NCBI RefSeq assembly: GCF_000332135.1 | Contig: NZ_KB235896.1 | Span: 1,313,403-1,377,402 of the forward strand | Length of the DNA stretch: 64,000 nt | Source of the DNA: Anabaena sp. PCC 7108 | GTDB lineage: Bacteria; Cyanobacteriota; Cyanobacteriia; Cyanobacteriales; Nostocaceae | Direction: 5' to 3' | Shown: positions 26,326 through 37,056 of the stretch, piece by piece | Layout: each line of letters begins with the position of its first letter | Position numbering within the stretch: position 1 is the stretch's first letter | Position numbers and translations under genes: made by a program | The notes under the pieces: model-generated | The model's input: the letters and a program-made list of their open reading frames with translations, nothing else | The model's database searches: none | What the model was told of the DNA's origin: nothing

Positions 26326-26366
26326 AACAGGGAACTCTTAACAGGGAACTCTTAACAGGGAAGAGT
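26326..26366. repeat. 14-bp tandem repeat
   Basis: ACAGGGAACTCTTA occurs twice in succession and is followed by a partial third copy. Confidence 0.85.
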
Positions 26367-26800
26367 ATAAGATTTGGGAATAAAACCCAATTCTAAAAAA
26401 ACTAAGGATTTCAAAGTAGACGTGGTTTCATTTTAATTAAGATGCTTACTAGACAATAAATATTAATTAAATATAAAAAAATATTTTTTGTAACTTGGGC
26501 TACAGTTTTTCCTATCTGGTAACGCTTCAATACAAAAACAACTTATTCTTATAAAATGAAAAACAACAGCATCTCAAGGATAAAGTAATGGGGATCACTA
26601 CAAAGCTAGAAAATCACAAGTAAATTTATATATCTAAAGTGTGATGACAAACAGTATCAAAGTGACGATGATAAAAGCGAATATCAATTTTTTCTTTGTT
26701 AAAATTTGTTAAAAATCATTAGCCTAAATTAAGACGGAAATATTTCCTGATTAGGATTGCAGTTTTTTTCTAAAAATTTATTAAATCCAGGGGTTTTAAA

Positions 26801-26980
26801 ATGCAAGTTTCACAAAAGATTCACTGCCCAAACTGCGGTAGTTCAGCTGAACGTCACTATATTGCTGAGAGTCAAGTCACGCGGACACAATGCCCAAATT
26901 GTGACTATTTAATGATAACTTGCACTCGCACTGGTAAAGTAATTGAGGCTTATGCCCCTGGTATTTACGCTAAAAGATAG
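26801..26980 (+). CDS. Small zinc-ribbon protein (59 residues)
   Basis: A short gene starting ATG at 26801 and ending TAG at 26978-26980. The protein reads MQVSQKIHCPNCGSSAERHY, then SQVTRTQCPNCDYLMITCTR. Two CPNC knuckles about 22 residues apart form a zinc ribbon. A GGGG stretch precedes the start at moderate spacing. It resembles short zinc-ribbon proteins widespread in cyanobacteria, whose function I do not know. It is a separate transcription unit between the synthase upstream region and rlmN. Confidence 0.75.
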   Translation: MQVSQKIHCPNCGSSAERHYIAESQVTRTQCPNCDYLMITCTRTGKVIEAYAPGIYAKR

Positions 26981-27060
26981 GGGACTGGGGACTGGGAAAA
27001 ATTAAGATATTACCTTCTTGCTTCTTACTCCTATTAGCTGTCACCTGTCACCTGTCACCT
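26979..27060. repeat. Heptanucleotide tandem repeats after the zinc-ribbon gene
   Basis: GGGGACT repeats at about 26980-26996 and TCACCTG repeats at 27041-27060 follow the small gene, ending at the 3' end of rlmN. These 7-bp short tandem repeats are typical of heterocystous cyanobacteria. Confidence 0.8.
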
Positions 27061-28125
27061 TTTCCTTGTTCTCAATTGTCCACAAGCCGCATCGGCTTCT
27101 AAACCGCGAGAATAACGAACACTAACAGCAGTATTTTGCTGCTGGAGAACGTTAACGAATGCTTGAATGCGATCGCGGTTTGGTCTTTTGTAGTCTACTT
27201 CTTGAATGGGATTGTAAGGAATCAAGTTGACATGACTTTGAAAACCTCGCAGACGTTTTGATAGTTCTAAAGCGTGTTCTGGTAAATCGTTCACCCCAGC
27301 TAAAAGAATGTATTCAAAAGTAACTCTGCGTCCAGTAATTTCTACATATTCTCGACATTCATCTAGTAAATCTTCTATGGGGTAGGGTTTAGCACTAGGG
27401 ATAAGTTGTTCACGTAATGCTTGATTTGGTGCGTGGAGACTGACAGCTAAAGTGACTTGAAAATGGTGTTCAGCTAATTGACGAATGCGATCGCGGATGC
27501 CTACAGTAGAAACAGTCAGAAATCGCGCTCCTATACCCACATCTTGATTAATAGATTTGATTGCAGAGATGACATTTTGTGTATTCAGCAAGGGTTCACC
27601 CATGCCCATAAACACCACATTACTTACCCGTTCCTGAAAATCTTCTTGCACAGTCAAAACTTGATCAACGATTTCCGCACAGCTAAGATTACGCTTATAA
27701 CCACCTTTACCAGTAGCGCAGAAATCACAAGCCATCGGACAACCGACTTGAGTAGAAACACAGACTGTTAAACGCTTACCGCTGGGAATACCAACGGTTT
27801 CCACAATTTCCCCATCTGCAAGCTTGAGTAAGTATTTGACTGTGTCATCGGGGGCAACGGAACGGTAATGTAGAGATGAGCGGCCAATGGGGATATCTGC
27901 AACTTGGGTGCGCCAATTTTTAGGAAAGACAGAAATATCAGCGAGCGATCGCACTCCCTGATTATAAATCCAATCATGCAATTGTTTTCCCCGATAAGCA
28001 GGTTGTCCCTGTTGCTGCACCCAAACAGTTAACTCCGCTACCGAAGCACCGAGGAGGGGGGGAATAAATTGAGATTTTGCGGAGTTGGGTGAATCTACCG
28101 GAGATACAAACGATGTAGCAGACAT
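27055..28125 (-). CDS. rlmN: 23S rRNA (adenine2503-C2)-methyltransferase RlmN
   Basis: A 356-residue radical-SAM methyltransferase. The cluster motif is [20 protein letters not shown] (CxxxCxxC). Other conserved blocks are [39 protein letters not shown] and VNLIPYNP, and the C-terminal cysteine in DAACGQLR is the methyl-carrying residue. It methylates A2503 of 23S rRNA, and in the family also A37 of some tRNAs, in the cytosol. Length is normal. The stop codon overlaps a heptamer repeat. It is an ordinary housekeeping gene. Confidence 0.96.
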   Translation of the reverse strand: MSATSFVSPVDSPNSAKSQFIPPLLGASVAELTVWVQQQGQPAYRGKQLHDWIYNQGVRSLADISVFPKNWRTQVADIPIGRSSLHYRSVAPDDTVKYLLKLADGEIVETVGIPSGKRLTVCVSTQVGCPMACDFCATGKGGYKRNLSCAEIVDQVLTVQEDFQERVSNVVFMGMGEPLLNTQNVISAIKSINQDVGIGARFLTVSTVGIRDRIRQLAEHHFQVTLAVSLHAPNQALREQLIPSAKPYPIEDLLDECREYVEITGRRVTFEYILLAGVNDLPEHALELSKRLRGFQSHVNLIPYNPIQEVDYKRPNRDRIQAFVNVLQQQNTAVSVRYSRGLEADAACGQLRTRKR

Positions 28126-28171
28126 AAAAAATTCAGAATTAATGCTGGATCTCTATCCTACAGCTGCTATC

Positions 28172-31100
28172 TCAACTTGTCGTGGCTTTGAGATTTAAAT
28201 TGATAGGAATTTCAATTAAAAATTCTGTTCCCTGTTCAGGTTCAGAGATACACTCTATCTTACCACCATGCTTGTCTACGACAATTTGATAACTAATTGA
28301 CAATCCTAAACCCGTACCTTCACCAACAGGTTTCGTCGTGAAAAAAGGATCAAATATACGTTGCTTAACTTCAGAACTCATTCCCATACCATTATCTTTA
28401 ATCGTAATTCTTACCCAATTTTTGTTACTGATTTGAGTATGAATAGTAATATGACTAGAATTACTTTTTCGGATTTCTGGTGATAAATTCTGCTCATATG
28501 TATGTAGTGCATCAATAGCATTACTAATAATATTCATAAATACCTGATTTAACTGAGAAGGATAACAAGTCACTAAAGGTAGTTGAGCATAATCTTTAAT
28601 AACTATATTTGGTGAATATCCTAACTTATCTTTAAAACGAGGCTGTAAAAGCATTAATGTACTTTCAATACCTTCATGAATATCTACAGGCTTCATCTCA
28701 GATTCATCAAGTCGGGCAAAATTACGTAAGCCCAGAACAATCTTGCGAATCCGCTCTGATCCTAATTTCATAGAATCTAGAACTTTTGGCAAGTCTTGAA
28801 TCAGAAAATTAAAATCAATATTTTCTTTATTCTCCTGAATACTTTTAGTAGGATTTGGATACTCTTGTTGGTAGATATTGAGTAAATTTATTAAAGCCTG
28901 AATATAGTTACTAGCGTGTTCAACATTTGCATAAATAAAATTTACGGGATTATTAATTTCATGGGCAATACCTGCAACCATTTGCCCCAAGCTAGACATT
29001 TTCTCGGTTTGAATAAGTTGGGATTGTGTTAACTTTAATTTATGCAATGTTTTTTCTAAAAAAAGATTTTTTTCATTTAACTCCTGAGTTCTATAAGCCA
29101 CCTTTTCTTCTAATTTACTATATAATTGAGCATTCTCTAACGAAATAGCTGCTTGGGAAGATAGCAGCTTTAATACTTTTAACCTTTCGGGATTGAATGC
29201 ACCTGTAATTAACTCATTTTCTAAATAAATAATACCGACAATTTTTCCATGACTAAGAATAGGACTACATAATATAGACTTGGGCTGATATTTTATAATA
29301 TAAGGATCAGCAATGAAATTACCTGCCGCACTAGCATTATTAATTAATAAAAATTCTCGTGTATTATAGACATAATTAATAATACTTAAAGGTATATTTT
29401 GACTGTTATTAATAGGAATGGATTGCAACCCAATCCCCTGAGCATCAATAGATTGCGCTACCAGGATTAAATTTCCCTCTTGTTGCAAAATCAAAGTTGC
29501 TTTTTTTGCTCCTACATTTTCTATAATTACTTGCAAGAGAGTATGCAATAATTTATCTATCTCAATTTCCGAAGAAATAGCTAGAGATGCTTTAGTAACA
29601 GTTTCTAAGTCTAAAATAGCTGAAACACTTGTAATATTAGGCTCAGATATAATCTTGCTAATAAAAGCAGGTACTTCACTTTGGTGCAGTATGATTTTTT
29701 TCTGCTTGAGAATGGGATCTAGCAATTGAGGGTAGGATTTTTCTAAATCCTCAATTTTAGCTTTAGCACCCCAATTAACGTAACAGTAATAAGCATCTAT
29801 TAAATATGTTTGAGCAATTTTTTCCTTACCCAAATTTATAAAAAATTGAGCAGCTAATTTATTAGCTAGTGCTTCTTCCTGAATATATCCAGTTTCCTTA
29901 GCTCCTTTAATGGCTTGTTCATAAAGTTCTACAGCTTGCCAATTATTCCCTAAAACTCTAGCTTTTTCAGCTTCCACTAAATCATACTTATGTTTAAAAT
30001 TACAGGGGGCATAATTAGTCCAAATTTGCATCTGTTGCTGATTAGCTAAAACTTGTTGTAAATATTGTTTTTGGTCATTGATTGATTGGTGATGATATTC
30101 AGCTAAAAGAGCCAAAGAGTAGTAGTAAGTATGTTCACAGACAATAATTTGTCCTCTCACAGAGGCTGTATATTGTTTGCCTAAAACAGCACTATTAATA
30201 GCTTGCTTATTTTTTCCAAACAAGTAAAAGAGTATGGTCTCAGCTAGATAGAATGTGAAAAGACAATTATAATTTTTAGTCTCAAGCAATGATAAATATA
30301 ATTGTTCATTGACAAAATCACCATTTAGTTGGTGTTGATTGTCAGTGAGTTCCATAAGATTAAATATCATTTGCTTCCAAATTTTTTGATTACTAATACT
30401 CCATTGTTGTTGAAGATTAATCATTAAAGCAATATGCTGATCTATGGATTGGGATATATCTATTAAATTCTCACCAGCAAGTACTAACTTAAATACATAA
30501 TTAGCAGAACAGTAAGCAACATATTCTATTTCTCCCATTTCCAAACCGTAATAGATATTTTCTTGTAAAGGAAGAAGTAATTCTCGAAAATGCTGCTTCC
30601 AACATTTAATACCTCCATACCAAAAAAGTATGACTCTAAATCTGATATTGCCAGCGTTAAATTTATCAGACAAATTTAATGCTAATTCACCATAACGATA
30701 TCCAGTATCTATCTCTAAAAAAGTACCGCATAGGAGGAAACCATAGAAAACATATCCGTAAGCCGAAGTGGAAGAGTTTCCATATTTAACAGATATATCT
30801 ATCATAGTAAATATAATTGGCAGTAAGAATTCTGAATTCACAAAATAGGCTGCTGCAATCATACTCATTAATATCCGCATGACTGCCAGTTGATCAGGAT
30901 CTGTCATGATTGGTAAATTGATTAAATCCTCAATGTTTATGATTTGTGGAGGTGATTTTTCTAAAATAACTCCAAACATTTGCAGTAAATTTAACCCTGT
31001 ATCAATTGCTAATTGCATCTTTACTTGAGCCATATACATCTGCATTTGAGCTTCATAAACTCTGACTTGATCAAGTAGACTAATTGCATTTTGCTTGACT

Positions 31101-33595
31101 ATTTCTACATAAATGCTAGATTGCTCAAAGTTAACGTTTAAATATTCTGCTTCTACGGCTTCTACATAAAGATTTAATGTCAATTGATATTGATGCTGCC
31201 AACTATCTGTAGGTAAAAATCCTAAACCCATATTCAAATATTTAACAGCAGCATCATAAGCTGTAGAAGATTTGGCTTTAGAACCAGCAATTAAATTAAG
31301 TTGAGCTAATTTATATTTTTCTGAATCAGTTGTAATTAAATCAATTCCAAAATTAAACTGATTTACGATAGTAAATATATGTTCTTCTAGTTCAACAGAA
31401 TTTGTGTGTTGTAAAATGAGTTGACCAATTTTTAAGTGAATTGCTCGTTTATCTCTTTCAGGAATAAGATGATAAGCAGCTTGTTGAACTCTGTCATGTA
31501 GAAATTTGTATTTAATTATTACTTGTTCAGAGTTATTAATTTCTAAATCTGCGGTAGATACAGAAACATTATCTGTAAAGAACTTGTAGACTTGATTTTG
31601 TGGTAGAATAAGCCCTTCTTGTAAAGCTTGCCACAACTCTGCGGCTGTTTCTGCATGGGGTCTTCCATAGACTATAGATAAAGTATGTAAATCAAATTGG
31701 TTGCCAATACAAGCTGCTATTTTTAATATATTCTGTGTATTATTTGGTAATTTTTGTAACTGGATGGCTAAAAATTGCAGTACATCATTATATTGATGTA
31801 AAGCCTTAGCTTCATTAATATCACATTGCCAATAACCGAGATTAAAATTAAAACTAATTAACCCATCTTCATAAAGAGATTTTAGTAATTGGTTACTAAA
31901 AAATGGATTACCTTGTGCTTTTGTTAAAAGTAATTTAGTTAAAGTTATGGCTTCTGCCTGTGAGCAACCTAGAGTATCTGTAATCAAAAGATTAAGGTGA
32001 GATTTATCTAAAGGTCTCAGGGTAATTTGATTAACTACAGCTTGAGTTTTACGAATATTATCTAATGTGATGATGAAAGGATGTCCAGGGTAAACTTCAT
32101 TATCTCGATATGCACCAATTAATAAAAGATATTGTACATCTGTTTCATTCATCAATAATTCTATTAACTTTAAAGAAGTAGCATCTGCCCATTGTAAATC
32201 ATCCAAAAAAATCACCAAAGGATGTTCTTTAGCGGCAAATACTTTAATAAAATTACCAAATAGCAAATTAAAGCGATTTTGAGAAGCAATCCCTATCAGT
32301 TCTGGAACATTAGGTTGCTTACCAATAATATTTTCTAATTTAGGAATCACATCAATTATTACTTTTGCTTGCTCCCCTAAAGCTAATAAAATCTTATCTT
32401 TCCATTGTTGTAGATTGGCTGCGCTTTCAGTTAATATTTGATTTAATAAGCTTTCTAATGATTCCAAAAACCCAGAGAAAGGAATATTACGTTGAAGTTG
32501 GTCATATTTACCAGAAATAAAATAAGCTTTGTTAAGAATAATAGGTTTATGAACTTCATTAATAACAGATGTTTTGCCAATTCCAGAAAAACCCCCAACT
32601 AGCATCAATTCCTTGGTGCCATTGCTAATTCTTTCAAAGGCATTTAATAATGTTGTAATTTCATTTTCTCTACCATAAATTTTTTCGGGAATCAGAAAGC
32701 GTTGTGATATATCACTGGTTCCTAATTGAAAATTAGAAATTTCTCCACTATTTAGTAACATCTGCTGACAAATTTCTAAATCATGTCTAATTCCTTTTGC
32801 AGTTTGATATCTGTTTTCAGGCATTTTTGCCATTAGCTTTGTAATGATATCTGCAATAATCTGAGGAATGTGAGGATTAATTTCTCTAGGATTTTTTGGT
32901 TGTTTTGCTAAATGGCAGTGTAGTAATTCTAAGGGATTATTACTATCAAAAGGTAAGTTGGCTGTGAGTAGTTGATAAAAGGTAACACCTAGAGAGTAAA
33001 AATCGGTACGGTAGTCTATGGCTCGATTCATTCTTCCTGTTTGTTCAGGTGACATATAAGCAAATGTCCCTTCCAATACATTCGGGCTTTTTATTTCGGC
33101 GTTTTCTTTAGGCAATAGACAGGAAATACTGAAATCTATTAGCTTAATTTGTTTATTTTCTGGATTAATAATAATATTTTTAGGCTTGATATCTTTATGA
33201 ATAATATTTTGTTCATAAATAAAATCTAATGCTTTAGTAATTGGAATAGCAATAGTAAAAAAAAGCTCTAGGCTTAATGGTTGAGAATTAGCATATTCAT
33301 GTAGAGATATTCCGCCAATATCTTCTATAATCAACGCATAACTATTAGCATAGGGTTCTAGTTTATAACATTTAATAATATTTGGATGTTCTATTTTTTG
33401 GGCAATGGCAAATTGATTTTTTAGCGAAATCAATTCGCACAATTGAGGATACTGTGCATTCAAGGTTTTGATAATGACAGGAGTCTGTGTCTTCTCTTGC
33501 TCACCACGATAAACAGTAGTTCTGGGACTAACATAAATAACTTCCGTAATCCGATAACCAGGAATAGTAATAGCAGAAATTTTGCTTTTGCTCAT
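28172..33595 (-). CDS. Hybrid Ser/Thr kinase - AAA/TPR - GAF - histidine kinase
   Basis: A 1807-residue signalling protein of the family exemplified by HstK-type kinases of Anabaena. Residues ~8-270 are a protein kinase (IIHKDIKPKNIIINPENK, IDFS in place of DFG, GTFAYMSPEQTGRMN). Residues ~305-600 are an AAA ATPase with Walker A GGFSGIGKTSV. Residues ~650-1270 are helical TPR-like repeats. Residues ~1340-1490 are a GAF domain. The C-terminal ~280 residues are a histidine kinase: H-box AGIAHEINNPVNFIYANVEH, N-box NQVFMNIISNAIDAL, DNGMGMS and GEGTGLGLSISYQI. It carries no receiver domain and probably phosphorelays to a separate regulator. The kinase DFG is DFS, so the Ser/Thr kinase activity may be altered. 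Confidence 0.9.
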   Translation of the reverse strand: MSKSKISAITIPGYRITEVIYVSPRTTVYRGEQEKTQTPVIIKTLNAQYPQLCELISLKNQFAIAQKIEHPNIIKCYKLEPYANSYALIIEDIGGISLHEYANSQPLSLELFFTIAIPITKALDFIYEQNIIHKDIKPKNIIINPENKQIKLIDFSISCLLPKENAEIKSPNVLEGTFAYMSPEQTGRMNRAIDYRTDFYSLGVTFYQLLTANLPFDSNNPLELLHCHLAKQPKNPREINPHIPQIIADIITKLMAKMPENRYQTAKGIRHDLEICQQMLLNSGEISNFQLGTSDISQRFLIPEKIYGRENEITTLLNAFERISNGTKELMLVGGFSGIGKTSVINEVHKPIILNKAYFISGKYDQLQRNIPFSGFLESLESLLNQILTESAANLQQWKDKILLALGEQAKVIIDVIPKLENIIGKQPNVPELIGIASQNRFNLLFGNFIKVFAAKEHPLVIFLDDLQWADATSLKLIELLMNETDVQYLLLIGAYRDNEVYPGHPFIITLDNIRKTQAVVNQITLRPLDKSHLNLLITDTLGCSQAEAITLTKLLLTKAQGNPFFSNQLLKSLYEDGLISFNFNLGYWQCDINEAKALHQYNDVLQFLAIQLQKLPNNTQNILKIAACIGNQFDLHTLSIVYGRPHAETAAELWQALQEGLILPQNQVYKFFTDNVSVSTADLEINNSEQVIIKYKFLHDRVQQAAYHLIPERDKRAIHLKIGQLILQHTNSVELEEHIFTIVNQFNFGIDLITTDSEKYKLAQLNLIAGSKAKSSTAYDAAVKYLNMGLGFLPTDSWQHQYQLTLNLYVEAVEAEYLNVNFEQSSIYVEIVKQNAISLLDQVRVYEAQMQMYMAQVKMQLAIDTGLNLLQMFGVILEKSPPQIINIEDLINLPIMTDPDQLAVMRILMSMIAAAYFVNSEFLLPIIFTMIDISVKYGNSSTSAYGYVFYGFLLCGTFLEIDTGYRYGELALNLSDKFNAGNIRFRVILFWYGGIKCWKQHFRELLLPLQENIYYGLEMGEIEYVAYCSANYVFKLVLAGENLIDISQSIDQHIALMINLQQQWSISNQKIWKQMIFNLMELTDNQHQLNGDFVNEQLYLSLLETKNYNCLFTFYLAETILFYLFGKNKQAINSAVLGKQYTASVRGQIIVCEHTYYYSLALLAEYHHQSINDQKQYLQQVLANQQQMQIWTNYAPCNFKHKYDLVEAEKARVLGNNWQAVELYEQAIKGAKETGYIQEEALANKLAAQFFINLGKEKIAQTYLIDAYYCYVNWGAKAKIEDLEKSYPQLLDPILKQKKIILHQSEVPAFISKIISEPNITSVSAILDLETVTKASLAISSEIEIDKLLHTLLQVIIENVGAKKATLILQQEGNLILVAQSIDAQGIGLQSIPINNSQNIPLSIINYVYNTREFLLINNASAAGNFIADPYIIKYQPKSILCSPILSHGKIVGIIYLENELITGAFNPERLKVLKLLSSQAAISLENAQLYSKLEEKVAYRTQELNEKNLFLEKTLHKLKLTQSQLIQTEKMSSLGQMVAGIAHEINNPVNFIYANVEHASNYIQALINLLNIYQQEYPNPTKSIQENKENIDFNFLIQDLPKVLDSMKLGSERIRKIVLGLRNFARLDESEMKPVDIHEGIESTLMLLQPRFKDKLGYSPNIVIKDYAQLPLVTCYPSQLNQVFMNIISNAIDALHTYEQNLSPEIRKSNSSHITIHTQISNKNWVRITIKDNGMGMSSEVKQRIFDPFFTTKPVGEGTGLGLSISYQIVVDKHGGKIECISEPEQGTEFLIEIPINLNLKATTS

Positions 33596-33683
33596 AAAGC
33601 TGGGTACAAATCAATTCCAAATCAAAAATTGTTAACTTAAACAATGGAAATTATGCTATTAATTTTACCTTCCTCTTGATTAT

Positions 33684-34499
33684 TTAATGATGAGATGAAC
33701 GAAATAAATGATTATGTTCAGGGTGGTATAAACGAGAGCGTCCATTTACTGCTAAGAGTGCAGGACTAATTATATAAAGTGTAGTCCGTAGCAATTGTTC
33801 TTGATGGGTACAGTTAGCCATTTCCGCAAGTGGGACAACCCGGATTTTTTCATCAGGCCAACCAACACGAAAACAAATGGCTACTTGGGTTTGTGGTGGA
33901 TAATGTTCTAGTAGTTTAGCTTGTGCCTCAGCAACATGACGCGCACTTAGATATAAACAGATACTAGCCTGATGTGCTGCTAAAGTGGCTAATTCTTCTG
34001 TAGCGGGAACCTCTGTGCGGCCACTAATGCGGGTAAGGATAATAGTCTGTACCAACCCAGGGATAGTTAGTTCGATTTTCAGTTGAGCGGCTGCGGCTTG
34101 AAAGGCACTGATTCCAGGGATAACTTCAAAGGGGATATGATCTGCTGCTAAAAGCTGCATTTGCTCTTGTATGGCACTGTAGAGACTAGGATCACCAGAA
34201 TGAAGACGAACCACAGATTTATGCGATCGCACCCTTTCAATCATAATCGGTAAAATCTCTTCTAAAGTCTTATTGGCAGTTTGAATGATCTCCGCATCTG
34301 AGCGACAAATATCTAAAATCTGTGCTGGTACTAAGGAATCAGCAAATAAAATTACATCAGCCCTGGCCAAGAGTTTGTGCGCTTTAACCGTTAATAAATC
34401 AGGATCTCCCGGTCCTGCACCCACAATATAGACAGCGGCTGCTAAGGAATTTAACTGAGCTTTATCACTCAAATTACGCATATATTCACTCATACACAA
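33684..34499 (-). CDS. cobM: Precorrin-4 C11-methyltransferase CobM/CbiF
   Basis: A 271-residue SAM-dependent tetrapyrrole methyltransferase. It has the glycine loop VYIVGAGPGDPDLLTVKAHK, the VVRLHSGDPSLYSAI motif and the PGISAFQAAAAQL signature of precorrin methylases. It methylates C11 of precorrin-4 in cobalamin synthesis. There is an N-terminal extension of ~20 residues before the Rossmann strand, so the true start may be the second Met (MRNLSDK). It stands alone here, with no other cob genes adjacent. Confidence 0.92.
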   Translation of the reverse strand: MCMSEYMRNLSDKAQLNSLAAAVYIVGAGPGDPDLLTVKAHKLLARADVILFADSLVPAQILDICRSDAEIIQTANKTLEEILPIMIERVRSHKSVVRLHSGDPSLYSAIQEQMQLLAADHIPFEVIPGISAFQAAAAQLKIELTIPGLVQTIILTRISGRTEVPATEELATLAAHQASICLYLSARHVAEAQAKLLEHYPPQTQVAICFRVGWPDEKIRVVPLAEMANCTHQEQLLRTTLYIISPALLAVNGRSRLYHPEHNHLFRSSHH

Positions 34500-34539
34500 C
34501 TATAAATTAATGTCGCTAAAAAATTCTTTTGGCATTTCT

Positions 34540-34635
34540 GCCGCAGCTTTCCGGATTCACCCCCTTGAGGTTGTAGAAAGAAATGGTAGATGCACCCTGG
34601 TTAAGCCCTAGAGAACACTCTGGGGCATTTTTTAT
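34540..34635 (+). ncRNA. Candidate small RNA with intrinsic terminator
   Basis: A GC-rich terminator stem GCCCTAGAG (34605-34613) / CTCTGGGGC (34618-34626) is followed by ATTTTTTAT on the plus strand. Both neighbours (cobM, lgt) run leftward, so this terminator belongs to neither. The 191-bp gap therefore probably carries a rightward transcript of ~100 nt. The 5' end is a guess; no known sRNA family is recognised with certainty. Confidence 0.5.
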
Positions 34636-34690
34636 GGGGATAGAGGATAGGTAATATCATGTCCCCAGGTCAGTCGTAATAATTAAGTAT

Positions 34691-35563
34691 TCAACCAGAT
34701 ACAATATCACTCTTTGAGGGGGGAACTACATCGGGTAAAGAGCGTTTTAGCAAATAAAGCCAAGCTAAACCAATTATTCCGAAAATAATGCCACTTAAAC
34801 TGACTATTTGGGCAATTCTCAGCGGACCTAGCATCAAGCTATCTGTGCGTAAGCCTTCTATCCAAAAGCGTCCTAAGCTATAAGCCACCCAGTAAACTAG
34901 AAATAGCGTCCCTAGCTTCAGCCGTGGGCGATTAGATAGAGTGCGAAAAAATAAAGTCAGCAGCAGGGCAAACACCATTAAATCCCACAAAGACTCATAG
35001 AGAAAGGTGGGATGGAAATATTCAAAATTAGCCAAGCTGAGGGGACGACGCTCTGGGGGAATATATAATTTCCAAGGTAAACTTGTGGGACCACCAAAAG
35101 CTTCAGAGTTGAAAAAATTTCCCCAACGTCCAATCGCTTGCCCTAAAATCAACGAAGGCGCTACCAAATCGGTTAATTGCCAGAAAGATATGTGTTTAAG
35201 TTTGGCAAAGATTAACGCCGCAGTTACACCACCGATAATCGCACCATGTATGGCAATACCTCCCTGCCAAATAGCAATTATTCGCTCTGGGTGTTGAGAG
35301 TATTCTGACCATTGAAACAAAACATAATATATCCTAGCTGCTGGAATAGCGCCAATTACCAGCCAAATGGACAAATCGCTGAGTAAATCTGGATTAACGT
35401 GACGACGCTTTGCTAAGTATTGGGAAAGACTCACACCAATTAACACAGCCGAGGCAATCAACAAGCCATACCAGCGGATAACTATTGGTCCTATTTTTAC
35501 CAGAATCGGTCCGGGAGAAGTAAATTGAAACGCTAAGGGCAATGCCGAAAAATCCAGTTCCAT
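34691..35563 (-). CDS. lgt: Prolipoprotein diacylglyceryl transferase
   Basis: A 290-residue polytopic membrane enzyme. It has the Lgt signature [20 protein letters not shown] with the catalytic Arg and His-bearing loops ([27 protein letters not shown]). It transfers diacylglyceryl from phosphatidylglycerol to the lipobox cysteine of prolipoproteins at the inner membrane. Start is the ATG at 35563, followed by [17 protein letters not shown]. Essential housekeeping gene, monocistronic here. Confidence 0.95.
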   Translation of the reverse strand: MELDFSALPLAFQFTSPGPILVKIGPIVIRWYGLLIASAVLIGVSLSQYLAKRRHVNPDLLSDLSIWLVIGAIPAARIYYVLFQWSEYSQHPERIIAIWQGGIAIHGAIIGGVTAALIFAKLKHISFWQLTDLVAPSLILGQAIGRWGNFFNSEAFGGPTSLPWKLYIPPERRPLSLANFEYFHPTFLYESLWDLMVFALLLTLFFRTLSNRPRLKLGTLFLVYWVAYSLGRFWIEGLRTDSLMLGPLRIAQIVSLSGIIFGIIGLAWLYLLKRSLPDVVPPSKSDIVSG

Positions 35564-35926
35564 GCAAAATTACCTTAAATATTTTGATGACGAGAGGATT
35601 TTAAAATCCTTATTCCCTTTCTAGTGTAGGATTACGTATCTTTTTCCTTTGCATCCTACTCTTTGAGACGTTTCGCTAATACAGTTCATTTAATCGGTAT
35701 TCTTTTGGTGGGAACGAGGTAGGCGCGACCCACCCTAAAAATCATAAGCTGTAGTGATTTGAATTTCTACATTTTGGGAAGATGAAGATCAATCAATTCA
35801 AAATGCCAAAGCACTCCTACCAACTTCATTCTGGTTTTTAGCTTCTACTTGTAATGCTAGATTTAAGTAAGTTAAATTAGATTATGTCGATATAATCACC
35901 TAAAGTACATTGATGCATCTACGATT
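35564..35926. other. Divergent intergenic region lgt / coaD
   Basis: 363 bp between divergent genes must hold both promoters. I see no convincing conserved regulatory motif. A sequence near 35700-35745 (GGTGGGAACGAGGTAGGCGC, then GACCCACC) can form a weak hairpin. Confidence 0.5.
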
Positions 35927-36478
35927 GTGATTGCGATTTATCCTGGTAGTTTTGATCCCATTACCTTGGGACACCTTGACATAATTCGGCGCAGTAGTCG
36001 GCTGTTTGAGCAGGTGATAGTCGCTGTATTGGGAAATCCTAACAAAATGCCACTGTTTACAGTGCAGCAAAGGTTAGCACAGATTCGCCTAACTACAAAA
36101 CATTTACCAAATGTGGAAGTAGATAGCTTTAATGGTTTGACTGTCAACTATGCCAATTTGCGACAAGCACAAGTTTTAATCAGGGGTTTAAGAGCAGTTT
36201 CTGACTTTGAAATCGAGCTACAAATGGCGCACACTAATAAAACACTTTCGACTCAGATAGAGACGGTTTTTCTGGCCACCTCGAATGAGTATAGTTTTTT
36301 AAGTAGTAGTGTGGTAAAAGAGATTGCAAAGTTTGGTGGCTCTGTTGATCATCTTGTTCCTCCACACATTGCCCTGGATATATACCAATGCTACAACCAA
36401 AACTCTCCAGTCCTGAGTCCAATCACAACGGAAACAATCCTCTCCCCCAGGAGCATCCCAATGGACAACCAGGGGTAG
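35927..36478 (+). CDS. coaD: Phosphopantetheine adenylyltransferase
   Basis: A 183-residue nucleotidyltransferase: [20 protein letters not shown] (HIGH-like GHLD) and [20 protein letters not shown], the CoaD SSS-x-V-(K/R)E signature. It adenylates 4'-phosphopantetheine to dephospho-CoA, the precursor of ACP prosthetic groups. The start is GTG at 35927. The last ~22 residues (after YQCYNQ) form a tail beyond the normal CoaD length, produced by a 91-bp overlap with the next gene in another frame. Confidence 0.95.
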   Translation: MIAIYPGSFDPITLGHLDIIRRSSRLFEQVIVAVLGNPNKMPLFTVQQRLAQIRLTTKHLPNVEVDSFNGLTVNYANLRQAQVLIRGLRAVSDFEIELQMAHTNKTLSTQIETVFLATSNEYSFLSSSVVKEIAKFGGSVDHLVPPHIALDIYQCYNQNSPVLSPITTETILSPRSIPMDNQG

Positions 36479-37056
36479 ATATTCAGCAGGAACTTAACCG
36501 TCTAGAGGATATGGTTCTCTCTAGTTTAAGAATTCCGCTGACGGGACGTACGCTCATAGATGAAGAAAAGCTCTTAGAACAGTTGGATTTTGTCCGTCTT
36601 TCCTTACCATCTGTGTTTCAGGAATCAGCAGAGTTACTCCAACAAAAGGAGGAAATCATGCTGGAAGCTGAGGAATATGGACAGCAGGTTGTGGAAGCTG
36701 CACAAGCTAAAAGAGCGCAAATTTTGGCGGAAAGCGATATTATCAGACAGGCCGAACGGGAGGCTGAACAATTGCGGCGCAAAGTCCAGCAGGAATGTGA
36801 CGCAATGATGCAAGACACTGAGGCAGAAATTGACCGCAAACGGCGTGCTTGTATGCAAGAATTGGAAGAAATGCGCCAAAGTGCGATCGCACAAGCTCAA
36901 GAAATTGAAGATGGTGCTGATCAATATGCTGATAATGTCCTGGAAAATATCGAACAGGATCTTCAAGAAATGTTGCGAATTATTACTAATGGCAGGTTAC
37001 AACTGCGTGGAGATATACCAAAGCAGCGTAATTCACCCAATCCTAAGAAGAGATAA
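36388..37056 (+). CDS. Conserved coiled-coil protein downstream of coaD
   Basis: A 222-residue soluble protein with a Pro/Asn-rich N-terminus and a long coiled coil from ~80 to ~200 ([20 protein letters not shown], then [20 protein letters not shown]). The composition is like DivIVA-type or ATP-synthase b-like proteins. Its ATG at 36388 lies inside the 3' end of coaD, so the two genes are translationally coupled. The early part ([20 protein letters not shown]) looks like a conserved cyanobacterial motif. The molecular role is unknown; a scaffolding or division-related role would be guesswork. Confidence 0.7.
   Translation: MLQPKLSSPESNHNGNNPLPQEHPNGQPGVDIQQELNRLEDMVLSSLRIPLTGRTLIDEEKLLEQLDFVRLSLPSVFQESAELLQQKEEIMLEAEEYGQQVVEAAQAKRAQILAESDIIRQAEREAEQLRRKVQQECDAMMQDTEAEIDRKRRACMQELEEMRQSAIAQAQEIEDGADQYADNVLENIEQDLQEMLRIITNGRLQLRGDIPKQRNSPNPKKR

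Larger units (their letters stand above)
25151..26800. other. Long upstream region of the synthase operon, rich in mobile-element debris
   Basis: No intact gene is supported. It carries an IS630-type transposase remnant (25468-25620), copy 1 of a TATAGCA-ended element (25816-25897), a 147-bp MITE with perfect 13-bp inverted ends (26075-26221), a 14-bp tandem repeat (26326-26366) and very A/T-rich sequence near 26440-26500. The synthase promoter must lie within its left part. Confidence 0.6.

Noticed and set aside
28172-33595. Link of the hybrid kinase to the lipid loci
   Set aside because: It is adjacent only by position, with housekeeping genes on either side and no shared regulatory motif visible.
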